Shown: positions 14,017 through 23,224 of the stretch, piece after piece
Numbering within the stretch: the first letter of the stretch is position 1
Layout of the letters: every line of letters begins with the position of its first letter
Assembly (NCBI GenBank): GCA_023391835.1
Contig: JAEWAE010000020.1
Coordinates: 1 to 57,140 of the forward strand
Length of the DNA stretch: 57,140 nucleotides
DNA from: Bacillota bacterium
Lineage (GTDB): Bacteria; Bacillota; Clostridia; Oscillospirales; Ethanoligenentaceae
Direction of reading: 5' to 3'
Program-made: the position numbers and the translations under genes
Notes under the pieces: generated by a model
What the model saw: the letters and a program-made list of their open reading frames with translations, nothing else
Databases searched by the model: none
Told to the model about the DNA's origin: nothing

Positions 14017-14271
14017 CGGGCATGCCGTTTAGCCTTCTCACATTGCCCGGGATACTGCGCGGGGTACGGGGTACAATGATACTCTGTTTCACCAAAAGAG
14101 TGAATTGGCGCTGTAAACGCCGCCTGTCGTTTTACGGCAGGTATAAAAGTGTGGATTTTATCCGCATTCTTGCAATAATTTGATCGCATGAAGGCGAGTT
14201 TCCGTGTTATGTCAACCAATTTCAGATAACTGGGGCGGCCGTGACGGGCCGTTTCCGGACGGGGATATCGT
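14017..14271. other. AT-rich intergenic stretch
   Basis: This 255-bp gap before the FHA-SEDS gene is AT-rich between about 14080 and 14220. It contains a hairpin (CCTGTCGT/ACGGCAGG with one wobble, around 14126-14145) and several TATA-like hexamers (for example TACAAT at 14072), but no convincing full promoter or small gene. It probably holds the promoter of the cell-wall operon. Confidence 0.4.
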
Positions 14272-16101
14272 ATGACGTGGGAATCTGTCCTGCAGGCGGT
14301 GAACCGCCTTTTTCAGCAGACGGGCACGCTTTTCCGTTCCGCCCCCTCCTCCTGGCAGGGAGCGCTGGGGAATTCGGCCGTCTATTATACCATGGCCGTG
14401 CGCTGGATACTGCCGGTGCTGGCGCTGCTGATCGTGCTGCGCTGCGTGCTGCCGCTGGCAGGCGGGCGGCGCGCGCGGCGGGAATGGGGCAGCCTGATCA
14501 TGCCCGGCGGGCAGCCGCTGCCTCTGACCCATTGGGAAAATTCCGTCGGCCGCAGCCGCCTGAGCGACGTGGTCATCCGGCTGCCCTTTATTTCGCGCAG
14601 CCACGCGGTGGTCACCTTCCGCGACGGGGAATGGTCGGTGGCCGACCTGGGCTCCAAGGGCGGCGTGAAGGTCAACGGTCGGCCCGCCGAGGCGTGCACG
14701 CCGCTTCATTCGGGCGACACGCTGTCGCTGGCCGGGCTGGATCTGATTTTCCGTGACCGGCAGACCGAGGCCCCGGCGGAGCCGGCGGGGCACGCGGCAT
14801 GGGGCCGGCCATACCCGGCCGCTACGCTGCTGATGCTGACGGTCTTCCAGCTGCTGGGTGCCTTCCAGCTGTGCTTTGCCAAGGGCGGCACGGTCGCGGG
14901 GCAGACGCTGCCGGTTTTCGCCATATTCATCGGCACCGAGTGGCTCTATCTGGCTCTGGCCCGGTGGCGGCGGGTCTTTTCGGAGCTGGAGCTGCTGGCA
15001 TTTTTCCTGTGCGGCGTGGGGCTGTGGGGGGTGGCGGCCGCCGCGCCAGCCCAGCTCGGCCGGCAGGCGGCGGCTATCCTGCTGGGGCTTGCGGCTTTTT
15101 CGGCGCTTGGCTGGCTCATCCGGGATCTTGACCGGGCGCGCACGCTACGCCTAGTGCTGCTCGCGGCCGCGGTGCTGCTGATGATCGCCAACCTGCTGCT
15201 GGCGCACACAGTCAACGGCGCGCGCAACTGGATCATCCTGGGGCCGGTGCGGTTCCAGCCCATGGAGTTTGTCAAGATCGCCTTTGTCTTTTCAGGCGCG
15301 GCGACGCTCGACCATCTGCTCACCACCCGCAGCCTGACCTCTTTCCTGATTTTCACCGGGGCGTGCATCGGCACGCTGGCCTTCATCAAGGATTTCGGCA
15401 CGGCGCTGATCTTTTTCTGCGCGTTTCTGGTCATCGCTTTCATGCGTTCCGGCGACTGGCGGACTCTTGCGCTGATACTCGCGGGCGCGGGGCTGGGCGG
15501 CGGCGCCGTCGTCACCTTCATCCCCTATGTATCCTCCCGGTTTTCGACGTGGGGCCATGTCTGGCAGCACGCGGATTCCACCGGGTTCCAGCAGACCCGC
15601 ACGATGATCGCGCTGGCAAGCGGCGGGCTGCTGGGTGTGGGCGGCGGCAAGGGGTATCTAGTCAAAGTCGCGGCCGCCGACACCGACCTGGTTTTCGGCG
15701 TCATCGGGGAAGAGTGGGGGCTTGTCATCGCGGGGCTTGCGGTGCTGGTGGTCGCCTTCTGGGCGTTTTACGCCTTCTCGCGGGTGGAGGGCTGCCGCTC
15801 CTCCTTTTACGCCATCGCCTCCTGCGGAGCCGCCGCCATTCTGCTGATGCAGACGGCTCTCAATATGTTCGGCTCGGTGGATATCCTGCCGCTGACGGGC
15901 GTGACGCTGCCCTTTGTGTCAAACGGCGGCTCGTCGATGGTGGTGTGCTGGTGCCTGCTGGCGCTTATCAAATCCGCCGACCGGCGTTTCGGCACCGAAA
16001 AACCGCCCCGGCGGGGCTATGCCGCCGCACGGGACGGGGGAGACGCGGACGGCAGGGACGAAACCGATGACACCCTGGATGAAACGAGGCCGATTCCATG
16101 A
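14272..16101 (+). CDS. FHA domain fused to SEDS glycosyltransferase (FtsW/RodA/SpoVE family)
   Basis: This 609-residue membrane protein has an N-terminal helix (about 42-62), a cytoplasmic FHA phosphothreonine-binding domain (about 85-165: SVGRSRLSD, ISRSHAVV, LGSKGGVKVNG), and then a SEDS polymerase of about ten helices (from about 183). SEDS landmarks are GARNWIILG..RFQPMEFVK, KDFGTAL, GEEWG and FVSNGGSS near the end. SEDS proteins polymerise lipid II into glycan strands with a class B PBP partner, here encoded by the overlapping next gene. FHA domains bind phosphothreonine, so the fusion suggests control by a PknB-type kinase encoded elsewhere. The ribosome site is weak (GGACGGGG, 7 nt). 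Confidence 0.88.
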   Translation: MTWESVLQAVNRLFQQTGTLFRSAPSSWQGALGNSAVYYTMAVRWILPVLALLIVLRCVLPLAGGRRARREWGSLIMPGGQPLPLTHWENSVGRSRLSDVVIRLPFISRSHAVVTFRDGEWSVADLGSKGGVKVNGRPAEACTPLHSGDTLSLAGLDLIFRDRQTEAPAEPAGHAAWGRPYPAATLLMLTVFQLLGAFQLCFAKGGTVAGQTLPVFAIFIGTEWLYLALARWRRVFSELELLAFFLCGVGLWGVAAAAPAQLGRQAAAILLGLAAFSALGWLIRDLDRARTLRLVLLAAAVLLMIANLLLAHTVNGARNWIILGPVRFQPMEFVKIAFVFSGAATLDHLLTTRSLTSFLIFTGACIGTLAFIKDFGTALIFFCAFLVIAFMRSGDWRTLALILAGAGLGGGAVVTFIPYVSSRFSTWGHVWQHADSTGFQQTRTMIALASGGLLGVGGGKGYLVKVAAADTDLVFGVIGEEWGLVIAGLAVLVVAFWAFYAFSRVEGCRSSFYAIASCGAAAILLMQTALNMFGSVDILPLTGVTLPFVSNGGSSMVVCWCLLALIKSADRRFGTEKPPRRGYAAARDGGDADGRDETDDTLDETRPIP

Positions 16102-17438
16102 AGATACTTTCCCGGCGCGGGGCCATTCTGCTGGCGTTTCTGCTGGCCTTTTTGGTCGGTTTCGGCGTATTCGCACGCGATTACACGGCCAAGGCCGCCA
16201 CTTGGGTGAAATACCCCGCCAACAAGCATTATTATGTCAACGGCCAGCCCATCGTGGGCACGGTTTATGACCGCAACGGCCAGGTGCTGGCCCAGACAGT
16301 GGGCGGCGTGCGCAAATATAACGCGAACGCCGTCATCCGCACCGCGCTGATGCAAGATATCGGCGACTCGGCGGGCAATGTTTCCACCGGCGTGCAGGTG
16401 GTTTTCGCCAACCGGCTCAGCGGCTGGAACCTGGTGAACGGGGCCTTCCGGCTGAACACCGCAGGCAAGGATATCCGCCTGACCCTCGACGCCGACCTGT
16501 GCGCCACGGCCTATCAGGCGCTGGCGGGGCGCAGCGGCACGGTGGGGGTCTATAATTACCGCACGGGCGAAATCCTGTGCATGGCCAGTTCTCCCTCTTT
16601 CGACCCCGAAAATCCGCCGGACGTGAAGGCAAACGCCGCGGTCTACGAGGGGGTCTATCGCAATCGCTTCCTGTCGGGCACCTATACACCGGGGTCGGTG
16701 TTCAAACTGGTCACCTCTGCGGCGGCCATCGACACCATCTCGGATATCAACCAGAAGACTTATACCTGCACCGGCGTGCTCACGATCGGGCCGGATAAGG
16801 TCACCTGCCCCGAGGTGCACGGCACGGTGAATTTTAAGGAGGCGCTGGCCGACTCCTGCAACGTGGCCTTCGGCCAGATTGCCTTGCAGTTGGGCAGCTC
16901 GACGCTGCAAAGCTACGCCGAAAAAGCCGGATTCAATTCCGCTCTGAAGGTGGACGGCATCCCCACCGTGGCGGGGAAAGTGGATCTTTCCAAGGCCAAG
17001 GGAGCCAATCTCGCCTGGGCGGGCATCGGGCAATACACCGACACGGCCAATCCGCTCAATTTCATGGCCTATGTGGGGGCCATCGCCAACGGCGGCGTGC
17101 GGGTCGATCCGCGTATCCTCACCGACTCCACAAGCCCCACCGCGCAGGTGCTTTCCGCCCCCACGGCCAAGCAGTTGGGCGACATGATGCGCAACGACGT
17201 GGTGAGCAATTACGGCGACAGCCGATTCAAAGGGCTGCAGCTATGTGCCAAAACCGGCACCGCCCAGCTGGCGCCGGGGCAGAAATCCGACTCGTGGTTT
17301 GCGGGCTACATGGCCCGCAGCGACTGCCCGCTGGCCTTCGTGGTGGTGGTGGAACACGGCGGCTGGGGCATTTCGGCCGCGTCGCCCATCGCAGGCACGG
17401 TGCTGCAGGCCGCCGTAAAAAAATATGCCGGGAAATGA
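16098..17438 (+). CDS. Penicillin-binding protein transpeptidase (short class B)
   Basis: This 446-residue protein has one N-terminal membrane anchor (about 8-27) and a periplasm-facing transpeptidase domain. Active-site motifs are S200-VF-K203, S253-C-N255 and K385-T-G-T388. The short region before the catalytic domain (YDRNGQVLAQ) resembles PbpA-type proteins paired with RodA in actinobacteria. It cross-links glycan strands made by the SEDS partner. The ATG overlaps the TGA of the previous gene (ATGA), which suggests translational coupling and matched production. Confidence 0.92.
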   Translation: MKILSRRGAILLAFLLAFLVGFGVFARDYTAKAATWVKYPANKHYYVNGQPIVGTVYDRNGQVLAQTVGGVRKYNANAVIRTALMQDIGDSAGNVSTGVQVVFANRLSGWNLVNGAFRLNTAGKDIRLTLDADLCATAYQALAGRSGTVGVYNYRTGEILCMASSPSFDPENPPDVKANAAVYEGVYRNRFLSGTYTPGSVFKLVTSAAAIDTISDINQKTYTCTGVLTIGPDKVTCPEVHGTVNFKEALADSCNVAFGQIALQLGSSTLQSYAEKAGFNSALKVDGIPTVAGKVDLSKAKGANLAWAGIGQYTDTANPLNFMAYVGAIANGGVRVDPRILTDSTSPTAQVLSAPTAKQLGDMMRNDVVSNYGDSRFKGLQLCAKTGTAQLAPGQKSDSWFAGYMARSDCPLAFVVVVEHGGWGISAASPIAGTVLQAAVKKYAGK

Positions 17439-17442
17439 CCGG

Positions 17443-18552
17443 TCAGAATATTTCGCGCCCCGCGAGCTTATAGTCGGCCAGCGCGAGCTTGTGCGGGATG
17501 TCGAGCCCATAGGGGCACGCGGGCAGGCATTTGCCGCAGCCGGTGCAGGCGTCGACCCGTACCGTCAGGCGGGCATAGCGGTCACGGGCGAGCTGCCGGT
17601 TGCCGAACCAGTATTTGAGCCGCTCGGCCAGCGCGTATTCGGCGGTGTTTTCCACCTCGCCCCGGGCCATCTGACGGTCGTAATACCCCTCGCAGGCAAA
17701 AACTTCCGGGATGTCGATGCCCTCGGGGCATGTGCAGCGGCCGCACTGACGGCAGACGTAATGGCCGAGCTCCGGCGCCGACCGGAAAAGCGCCTGCTCT
17801 TCCTCCGGGGTCATGGGCCGGTACTGCTCCGCCCAGGCGAGATCCTGCGTGAGCATCCGTTCGCTGTTGACGCCCGTGACCACCACCGACACCGGGCGGC
17901 TGAAAGCATAACGGAACGCCTGCTCCGGCGAGCGATAGAGAAACCCGTCGGCCAGCGGCTTCATCAGGATGACGCCCGCCTGCTTCTGACGGGCAAGCGG
18001 CAGCAGATCGTTCTCGATTTCGGGGTAATTGAAGCGGTCGTAATAGTTGACCGTCGTCATCACCGCGTCGAAACGGTCCCGCCGCAGGGCCTCGGTCAGC
18101 GGGCCCGGCCACCCGTGCATGGATATGCCCACGAAACGGATTTTTCCGGCCTTTTTGGCCTCCATCGCCGCCTCGTAAGCGCCGCCCGGGGCGAGGATCG
18201 TGTCAAGCTCGCCGACAGAGGCCACGGCGTGCATCAGCAGCCCGTCGAGCCAGTCGGCGCCCAGATCCCGCAGGATGGTATCGATTTCCTTTGCCGCCCC
18301 GGCCTTGTCGCGGGCGTTGATTTTGGAAACCAGAATGAACTCGTCGCGCCGCCGCATGACCGCGCGGCCGATTTTCCGTTCGGATTCCCCGTCGCCGTAG
18401 CTGTGGGCTGTCTCGATGTAATTGCCCCCCGCGTCCAGATAGCGGTTGAGCAGTTTTTCCGCCTCCCGGGCCGGGATTTCCAGCAAATGGTACCCTCCGA
18501 AACCCAGAATCGACGTCCGCAGGCCGGTTTTGCCAAATTCTCGGTATTCCAT
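17443..18552 (-). CDS. Aldo/keto reductase with C-terminal ferredoxin domain
   Basis: This 369-residue cytoplasmic protein has an N-terminal AKR barrel (MEYREFGKTGLRTSILGFGGYH, then NYIETAHSYGDGESE, ILVSKINAR, LLMHAV) and C-terminal Fe-S motifs: C267-x2-C270-x2-C273-x-C275 and C336-x2-C339-x2-C342-x3-C346 (CTGCGKCLPACPYG). The usual Asp of the catalytic tetrad (DTA) is Glu here (ETA). Ferredoxin-bearing AKRs in anaerobes probably pass electrons between Fe-S proteins and carbonyl substrates; the substrate is unknown. GGAGG is 10 nt upstream of the ATG at 18552. A TATAAT at about 18610 on the minus strand is the likely -10. Confidence 0.87.
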   Translation of the reverse strand: MEYREFGKTGLRTSILGFGGYHLLEIPAREAEKLLNRYLDAGGNYIETAHSYGDGESERKIGRAVMRRRDEFILVSKINARDKAGAAKEIDTILRDLGADWLDGLLMHAVASVGELDTILAPGGAYEAAMEAKKAGKIRFVGISMHGWPGPLTEALRRDRFDAVMTTVNYYDRFNYPEIENDLLPLARQKQAGVILMKPLADGFLYRSPEQAFRYAFSRPVSVVVTGVNSERMLTQDLAWAEQYRPMTPEEEQALFRSAPELGHYVCRQCGRCTCPEGIDIPEVFACEGYYDRQMARGEVENTAEYALAERLKYWFGNRQLARDRYARLTVRVDACTGCGKCLPACPYGLDIPHKLALADYKLAGREIF

Positions 18553-18749
18553 GGAATACTTTCCTCCGCTTCCGGGCCGGATGAGCTGCTTCACGGCCCT
18601 TTTGGCCTCATTATAACACAATCGGCCCCGCCGGCATACTGCAAAATTGCGTATCCGCAAAGTCCAGAAAGTTGCCGGCGGGGAGCCGGGATGCTGTACT
18701 GAAAAGGTACGGCTGATTCATGCGATTTCTGTCGAGGGGACTTCTATGC

Positions 18750-20309
18750 ATGCAAGATAAAAAGACGCCGCTTTACCACTTTTTGACCGACCGGGGCGAT
18801 TTTAAATGGAAAATGGCGGTCAAGTCGGTGCTGGCGGGTGCGCTGGCAGGCCTGCTGGCCGTGCTTTACCGTCTGGCCACCGAGAAGGGCACCGACCTGG
18901 CAGTCGCCGCCTACGGCTATATGAAGCTGCACCCCCTGTTGCTGCTCGGCTGGGGGGCGGGGGCATGTTTGGTCGGGCTGCTCATCGCGTGGCTGATTCG
19001 CTGGGAACCCATGGCCGCGGGCGGCGGCGTCCCCCAGGTGGAGGGGGTCGTGCTGTACGGGCTTAAAATGCGCTGGTACGCCGTCATCGCCGTGCGCTAC
19101 ATAGCCGGCATCCTGGGGTCGCTTTTCGGCCTTTCCTTCGGGCCGGAAGGGCCCTCCATCCAGATGGGCGCGGCCGTCAATCAGGGCGTCTCGCAAAAGC
19201 TGTGCAAGACCAGACTCGAGAAGAATTATCTCGTGACCGCGGGCGCGGCCGCCGGGCTGACGGCCGCCTTCAGCGCGCCGCTGACGGGCATGATTTTCGC
19301 GCTGGAGGAAATCCACCGCAGCTTTTCTCCCATCATTCTGCTGTCGGCCACCACGGCGTCGCTGATGTCCGATTTCATATCGAAATATTTTTTCGGCCTG
19401 CAGCCGATCCTCTATTTTCAGAATGTGCCGCAGCTGCCGCTGCATTTGTATATCTGGCTGCTGCCGCTGGGCATTTTTGTGGGGCTTATGGGCGTGGTCA
19501 CCAATTACGGCATGCTGCTGTTCCAGAGCCTTTACAATAAAATTCCCCTGTGGCTGCGCCCGCCCGTCGCGCTGCTGCTGGCCATCCCCTGCGGGCTTCT
19601 GCTGCCCGAAGTACTGGGCGGCGGGCGCAATCTCATCCCCATCGTCGAGCAGGCCCGCTACTCCCTCGCCGTCGTGGCGCTGCTGCTGGCGGTGAAAATC
19701 CTGTTTTCCTGCACCAGCTTCGGCAGCGGCACACCCGGGGGTATTTTCATGCCCATCATCGCCATCGGCGCCCTGTCGGGCAGCGCTTTCGGGCTGGCGG
19801 CGGTGCCGATGGGGCTGCCGGCACGGTTTCTGCCGGTATTCGTCGTGTGCGCCATGGCGGGCGGACTCTCTTCCTCGGTGAAGGCGCCGGTGACGAGCAT
19901 CGTGCTCACCGCCGAGCTCACCGGCTCCTTCGTGCATATCCTGCCGGTGGCCATCTGCACCTTCACGGGGCTGCTCATATCCGACCTGTGCCGCACCCAG
20001 CCGCTCTATGAGGCGCTGCTGCGCCGTTTCATCGTCAAGAATGGCTATGAGCGCACCGACGACCGCCGCGGCGAGCTGCTGGAATTCCCCGTGGAATTCG
20101 GCAGCGCCGTCAGCGGCAAACCGCTCAAGGCGGTGGCCTGGCCGGCCGGTTCCCTCATCGTCGCCGTGCGCCGCGGGTCGGAAGAGCTCATTCCCCGGGG
20201 CGACACCCGTCTGATGCCGGGCGATTACCTGCTCATGCTCGCGCCCCGCAACAAGGACTATCTGGTCAAGCGGAAAGTCAAGCGCCTGTGCCGCGCCGTG
20301 GGCAAATAG
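18750..20309 (+). CDS. ClC-type chloride channel/antiporter with C-terminal TrkA-C domain
   Basis: This 519-residue membrane protein carries ClC signatures: GGGVPQVEG (near 91), GPEGPSIQMG with the gating Glu133, and GSGTPGGIFMP. The gating Glu is kept, which is compatible with Cl-/H+ exchange but does not prove it. A TrkA-C ligand domain follows (about 435-510: GKPLKAVAWPAGSLIVAVRRG...LMPGDYLLML), likely sensing a nucleotide or ion. I chose ATG 18750 (GAGGGG 10 nt upstream); an in-frame ATG at 18720 (AAAAGG, 12 nt) is possible. Confidence 0.9.
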   Translation: MQDKKTPLYHFLTDRGDFKWKMAVKSVLAGALAGLLAVLYRLATEKGTDLAVAAYGYMKLHPLLLLGWGAGACLVGLLIAWLIRWEPMAAGGGVPQVEGVVLYGLKMRWYAVIAVRYIAGILGSLFGLSFGPEGPSIQMGAAVNQGVSQKLCKTRLEKNYLVTAGAAAGLTAAFSAPLTGMIFALEEIHRSFSPIILLSATTASLMSDFISKYFFGLQPILYFQNVPQLPLHLYIWLLPLGIFVGLMGVVTNYGMLLFQSLYNKIPLWLRPPVALLLAIPCGLLLPEVLGGGRNLIPIVEQARYSLAVVALLLAVKILFSCTSFGSGTPGGIFMPIIAIGALSGSAFGLAAVPMGLPARFLPVFVVCAMAGGLSSSVKAPVTSIVLTAELTGSFVHILPVAICTFTGLLISDLCRTQPLYEALLRRFIVKNGYERTDDRRGELLEFPVEFGSAVSGKPLKAVAWPAGSLIVAVRRGSEELIPRGDTRLMPGDYLLMLAPRNKDYLVKRKVKRLCRAVGK

Positions 20310-20360
20310 CTGCCCCACGGCAATTTCAGTCATACTTATCGGTTGCAGACAGACGCAAAG

Positions 20361-20399
20361 CCGCCGTCATCCGGTCAAACCGGACAACGGCGGTTTTTT
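20361..20399 (+). terminator. Strong intrinsic terminator of the ClC gene
   Basis: Nested stem CCGCCGT/ACGGCGG enclosing TCCGGT/ACCGGA (20361-20393), followed by TTTTTTA. Confidence 0.9.
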
Positions 20400-20463
20400 A
20401 TGGCAACGGCGGCACCCGCCGCCCGGATGCCGGGGAGCGGGTGCCGACCGGGAGGGTGGAGGG

Positions 20464-21939
20464 TCAGCCGGTCAGACCGTAATTGGAGCTGTTATCCGAG
20501 CTGCCCGAGCCGTAGCCGTAGCTGCCGCTCTGACGGGAGGATGAAGACGAAGAGGACGACGTGGTGGTGCCCTTATCCTCCGCAAGCTTGACGGTGACCG
20601 TCAGGGTCTTGCCGGTGGAGGTACGGTAAACGGTCAGCTGCATGGTCTCGCCGGACTTGTGCTTGCTCTCGATCTGATAGAGACCGTCGAAGGTGGTGAC
20701 GGCCGTGCCGTCGGCCTTGGTGATAATGTCGCCGGCCTGGATGCCCTGCGCGGCCGCGCTGCTGCCGCTTTCCACCGAGCGGACGAGCAGGCCCGCCGGG
20801 TAGCCGAAGGCGCTGGCACGATCGGAGTCAATGGCGGTGACGGAAACGCCCAGCTTCACCCGGCCGGTGACATAGCCGTACTGGATGATATCGTTGACTA
20901 CGGGCTGGGCGGTGTTGATGGGGATGGCGAAGCCCATGCCCTCATAACCGGTGGCGGAAATTTTGGAGGATGTGATGCCGATGACCTGCCCCTCCATATT
21001 GACCAGCGCGCCGCCGGAGTTGCCGGGGTTGATGGCCGCGTCGGTCTGGATGAAGGTCTCGGTGTAACCGCTCTCGGTGGTGAGGGTGCGGTTGGCGGCC
21101 GACACGATGCCCGAAGTCACCGAGCCGGAAAACTCAATGCCGCCCGGGTTGCCGATGGCGAGCACCGACTCGGCGGCGGTCACCTGGTCGGAATTGCCGA
21201 AGGTGGCGGCGGTCAGGCCCGTGGCGCCGATTTTGAGCACGGCCAGATCGGTGCGGGTGTCGGAGCCGACGACCTTGGCGGTGTATTTTTTATTGTTCGC
21301 CAGCACCACTTGGACACTGGAAGCCCCATCGATGACGTGCTCGTTGGTGATGATGTAGCCGTCGGCGCTCATGACGATGCCGGAGCCCTCCGAACTGGGC
21401 GACACCGAGTTGGACGTGTAGCTTTCGATGGTGACGATGGAGTCTTTGACTTTATTATAGACCTGCTGAGCGGTGGAGGTGGAAGTCACGGCGGTATTCT
21501 GCACCTGGAGCGCCGCCGTGGAGGTGCTGCTCGAAGCGGCGGACGACGCGGAGTAAAGGCTGCCGCCCCGGCCGAGGCTCACGGCGCCGAAGCCCGCCAG
21601 CCCGATGACCGCCACCGCCAGCAGGGAGCCGACCCCCGCCAGCACCAGCTTGCGCACCCCGACCCGGGCACGCAGCGCTGGCAGCCAGTTTTTCCGGCGG
21701 GGGCCCGGCCCCTCGCCCACGGGCGCGCCGCCCATGCCGGAGGCATCCTCTGCGGAAGAGGCGGAAAAGTTGTAGGGCTCATCCGGCACCGCGCCGCCGG
21801 TGTCGGAAGCCGCCCGGGCACCGCCGTCAGCCTGCTCATTGGAGCCGCCGGCCGACTCGTCAAAAATTTCCCGGTAAGACACATCCCCGTCGCCGGGCTG
21901 TGCGTTACGGCCGCTGTGAGAGAAGTCTTTGTATTCCAT
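20464..21939 (-). CDS. HtrA/DegP-like membrane-anchored serine protease with PDZ domain
   Basis: This 491-residue protein has an acidic cytoplasmic N-terminus (1-90), one membrane helix (about 97-120), a Ser/Thr linker, a trypsin-like domain with His201 (TNEHVID), Asp231 (RTDLAVLK) and Ser308 (NPGNSGGAL), one PDZ domain (about 375-460) and a Ser/Gly/Tyr-rich tail. HtrA proteases degrade or refold misfolded exported proteins at the outer face of the membrane. AGGAGG sits 8 nt before the ATG. On the minus strand TATACT (21983-21988) is the likely -10, with no clear -35. The gene is divergent from lacI-type regulator DNA that carries dyads. Confidence 0.92.
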   Translation of the reverse strand: MEYKDFSHSGRNAQPGDGDVSYREIFDESAGGSNEQADGGARAASDTGGAVPDEPYNFSASSAEDASGMGGAPVGEGPGPRRKNWLPALRARVGVRKLVLAGVGSLLAVAVIGLAGFGAVSLGRGGSLYSASSAASSSTSTAALQVQNTAVTSTSTAQQVYNKVKDSIVTIESYTSNSVSPSSEGSGIVMSADGYIITNEHVIDGASSVQVVLANNKKYTAKVVGSDTRTDLAVLKIGATGLTAATFGNSDQVTAAESVLAIGNPGGIEFSGSVTSGIVSAANRTLTTESGYTETFIQTDAAINPGNSGGALVNMEGQVIGITSSKISATGYEGMGFAIPINTAQPVVNDIIQYGYVTGRVKLGVSVTAIDSDRASAFGYPAGLLVRSVESGSSAAAQGIQAGDIITKADGTAVTTFDGLYQIESKHKSGETMQLTVYRTSTGKTLTVTVKLAEDKGTTTSSSSSSSSRQSGSYGYGSGSSDNSSNYGLTG

Positions 21940-22073
21940 AAGGATAACCTCCTGTCGGGTCTTGTTTTCTTTTGGTGCCTTTAGTATACCGGGCAAATTT
22001 GACAGGCGTTTGAACGGAATGCGTCCGGTTTGCAAATGTATTTTTGCCGAATTGTGAACGGCCGCGGGGAAAA

Positions 22074-22095
22074 AACGTTACGTTACCGTAACGTT
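22074..22095. repeat. Palindromic operator candidate upstream of the LacI gene
   Basis: Arms AACGTTACG and CGTAACGTT (9 bp, perfect) are separated by TTAC. Further CGTTA/TAACG units follow (to about 22104), and a second weaker dyad (CGATAT/ATATCG) spans 22103-22124. The site lies about 38 bp upstream of the LacI-gene -35 and between it and the divergent protease gene. LacI-family sites are often AT-rich dyads with a central CG, so autoregulation is likely. Confidence 0.55.
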
Positions 22096-22132
22096 ATATT
22101 AACGATATTATCTATAAATATATCGGTTATTA

Positions 22133-22162
22133 TTGCGTTATGCTGTCGTACTGTGGTATACT
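22133..22162 (+). promoter_or_regulatory. Promoter of the LacI regulator and ABC exporter genes
   Basis: TTGCGT (22133-22138), 18-bp spacer, TATACT (22157-22162) with TG one base before the -10 (extended -10). Confidence 0.6.
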
Positions 22163-22197
22163 GTCCGTGTGATTTATATCGGGACGGAGGGATGCGG

Positions 22198-23190
22198 ATG
22201 CGCACGGAAAAGCCGCGCATGGCGGATATTGCACGGGAGCTGGGGATTTCCACCATTTCGGTCAGCCGGGCGCTGGCCGGCCAGGAGGGCGTGAGCGACG
22301 AGCTGCGCCGCCGGATTGTGCAGAAGGCTGCCGACATGGGTTATTTCCGCGCCGCTCACACCCTCGACGGCAGCCGGGTGCTGGTGCTCCACCAGAAACC
22401 CCTGGTGCAGGACAACGGCAATTTCAGCCGTATCCTGCAGGGTGTGGAGCAGGAACTGCAGCAGGCCGGCTGCGAGTATGACCTGGCTTTTGTGGATAAG
22501 GAAAAACAGCTGAGCGGCATACTCCCGTGCAAGGTGCGCAAGGGGGTGCCCTACGCCGCCGTGCTGTATATCGGCGGCTTTGACGCCGCCTATGTGCGCC
22601 GGCTGAGCACGCTCATCGGCAGCGCCGTGTGCTGCACCGGCTATTCGCCCGCCGCGGAATGCGACGGGGTGTGGTATCATTTCAACCGCGCCGCGTGGCG
22701 GCAGTGCGACTATCTGCTCGCCCGGGGGCACCGGCGCATCGGCTATGTGGGCAATAGCCTGGGCTATGTCAGCCGGGAAAAAATCGCGGGCATCACCATG
22801 GCGCTGGGTGCCGCGGGCCTTGCGGCGGACGAGCGCTTTTTCTGCCCGTCGATGGAGGATTTTTCCGCCCGTCTGTGCGGGCTGATCGAAAAGGGCGAAG
22901 GCCCCACGGCGCTGATATGCCAATGGGATTACACCGCCGTGCAGGTCGTCAAGGCGCTCCACGACCGGGGCCTGCGTGTGCCGGAGGATGTGTCGGTGAT
23001 GGGCTTCGGCGACACGGAAATGGCCGCGCTGAGCATCCCCGCTCTCACCACCTGCGACCCGCATATCGACTGCGTCTGCCGCACCGCCGTGGAGCTGCTC
23101 CGCCGGCGGCTGCGCGAGCCGGAGCGGCCGGTGGAAACCGTGCTGATCGACAGCACGCTGGTGGAGCGCGACTCCGTCCGCCCGCTGTAA
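22198..23190 (+). CDS. LacI-family transcriptional regulator
   Basis: This 330-residue repressor-type protein has a LacI helix-turn-helix with hinge (about residues 8-55: MADIARELGISTISVSRALAG, GVSDELRRRI) and a periplasmic-binding-protein-like effector domain (about 60-330). The HTH is followed by an unusually short linker to the effector domain. The ligand cannot be told; no sugar genes are adjacent. I chose the ATG at 22198 because GGAGG is 7 nt upstream, whereas the ATG at 22192 is only 1 nt from it. Two ABC exporter genes start 34 bp downstream, so this is the likely local regulator. Confidence 0.88.
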   Translation: MRTEKPRMADIARELGISTISVSRALAGQEGVSDELRRRIVQKAADMGYFRAAHTLDGSRVLVLHQKPLVQDNGNFSRILQGVEQELQQAGCEYDLAFVDKEKQLSGILPCKVRKGVPYAAVLYIGGFDAAYVRRLSTLIGSAVCCTGYSPAAECDGVWYHFNRAAWRQCDYLLARGHRRIGYVGNSLGYVSREKIAGITMALGAAGLAADERFFCPSMEDFSARLCGLIEKGEGPTALICQWDYTAVQVVKALHDRGLRVPEDVSVMGFGDTEMAALSIPALTTCDPHIDCVCRTAVELLRRRLREPERPVETVLIDSTLVERDSVRPL

Positions 23191-23224
23191 GCCGGGTCAT
23201 CCGTGACAGGAAAGGGGTTTTCCA

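Noticed and set aside
14017..14271. Small gene or known riboswitch in the AT-rich gap before the FHA-SEDS gene
   Set aside because: No frame with a ribosome site and no match to c-di-GMP, glycine, TPP or SAM riboswitch signatures.
18744..20333. A 529-codon open frame opposite the ClC gene
   Set aside because: Antisense shadow of a membrane protein; Gln/His/Arg-rich translation without any motif.
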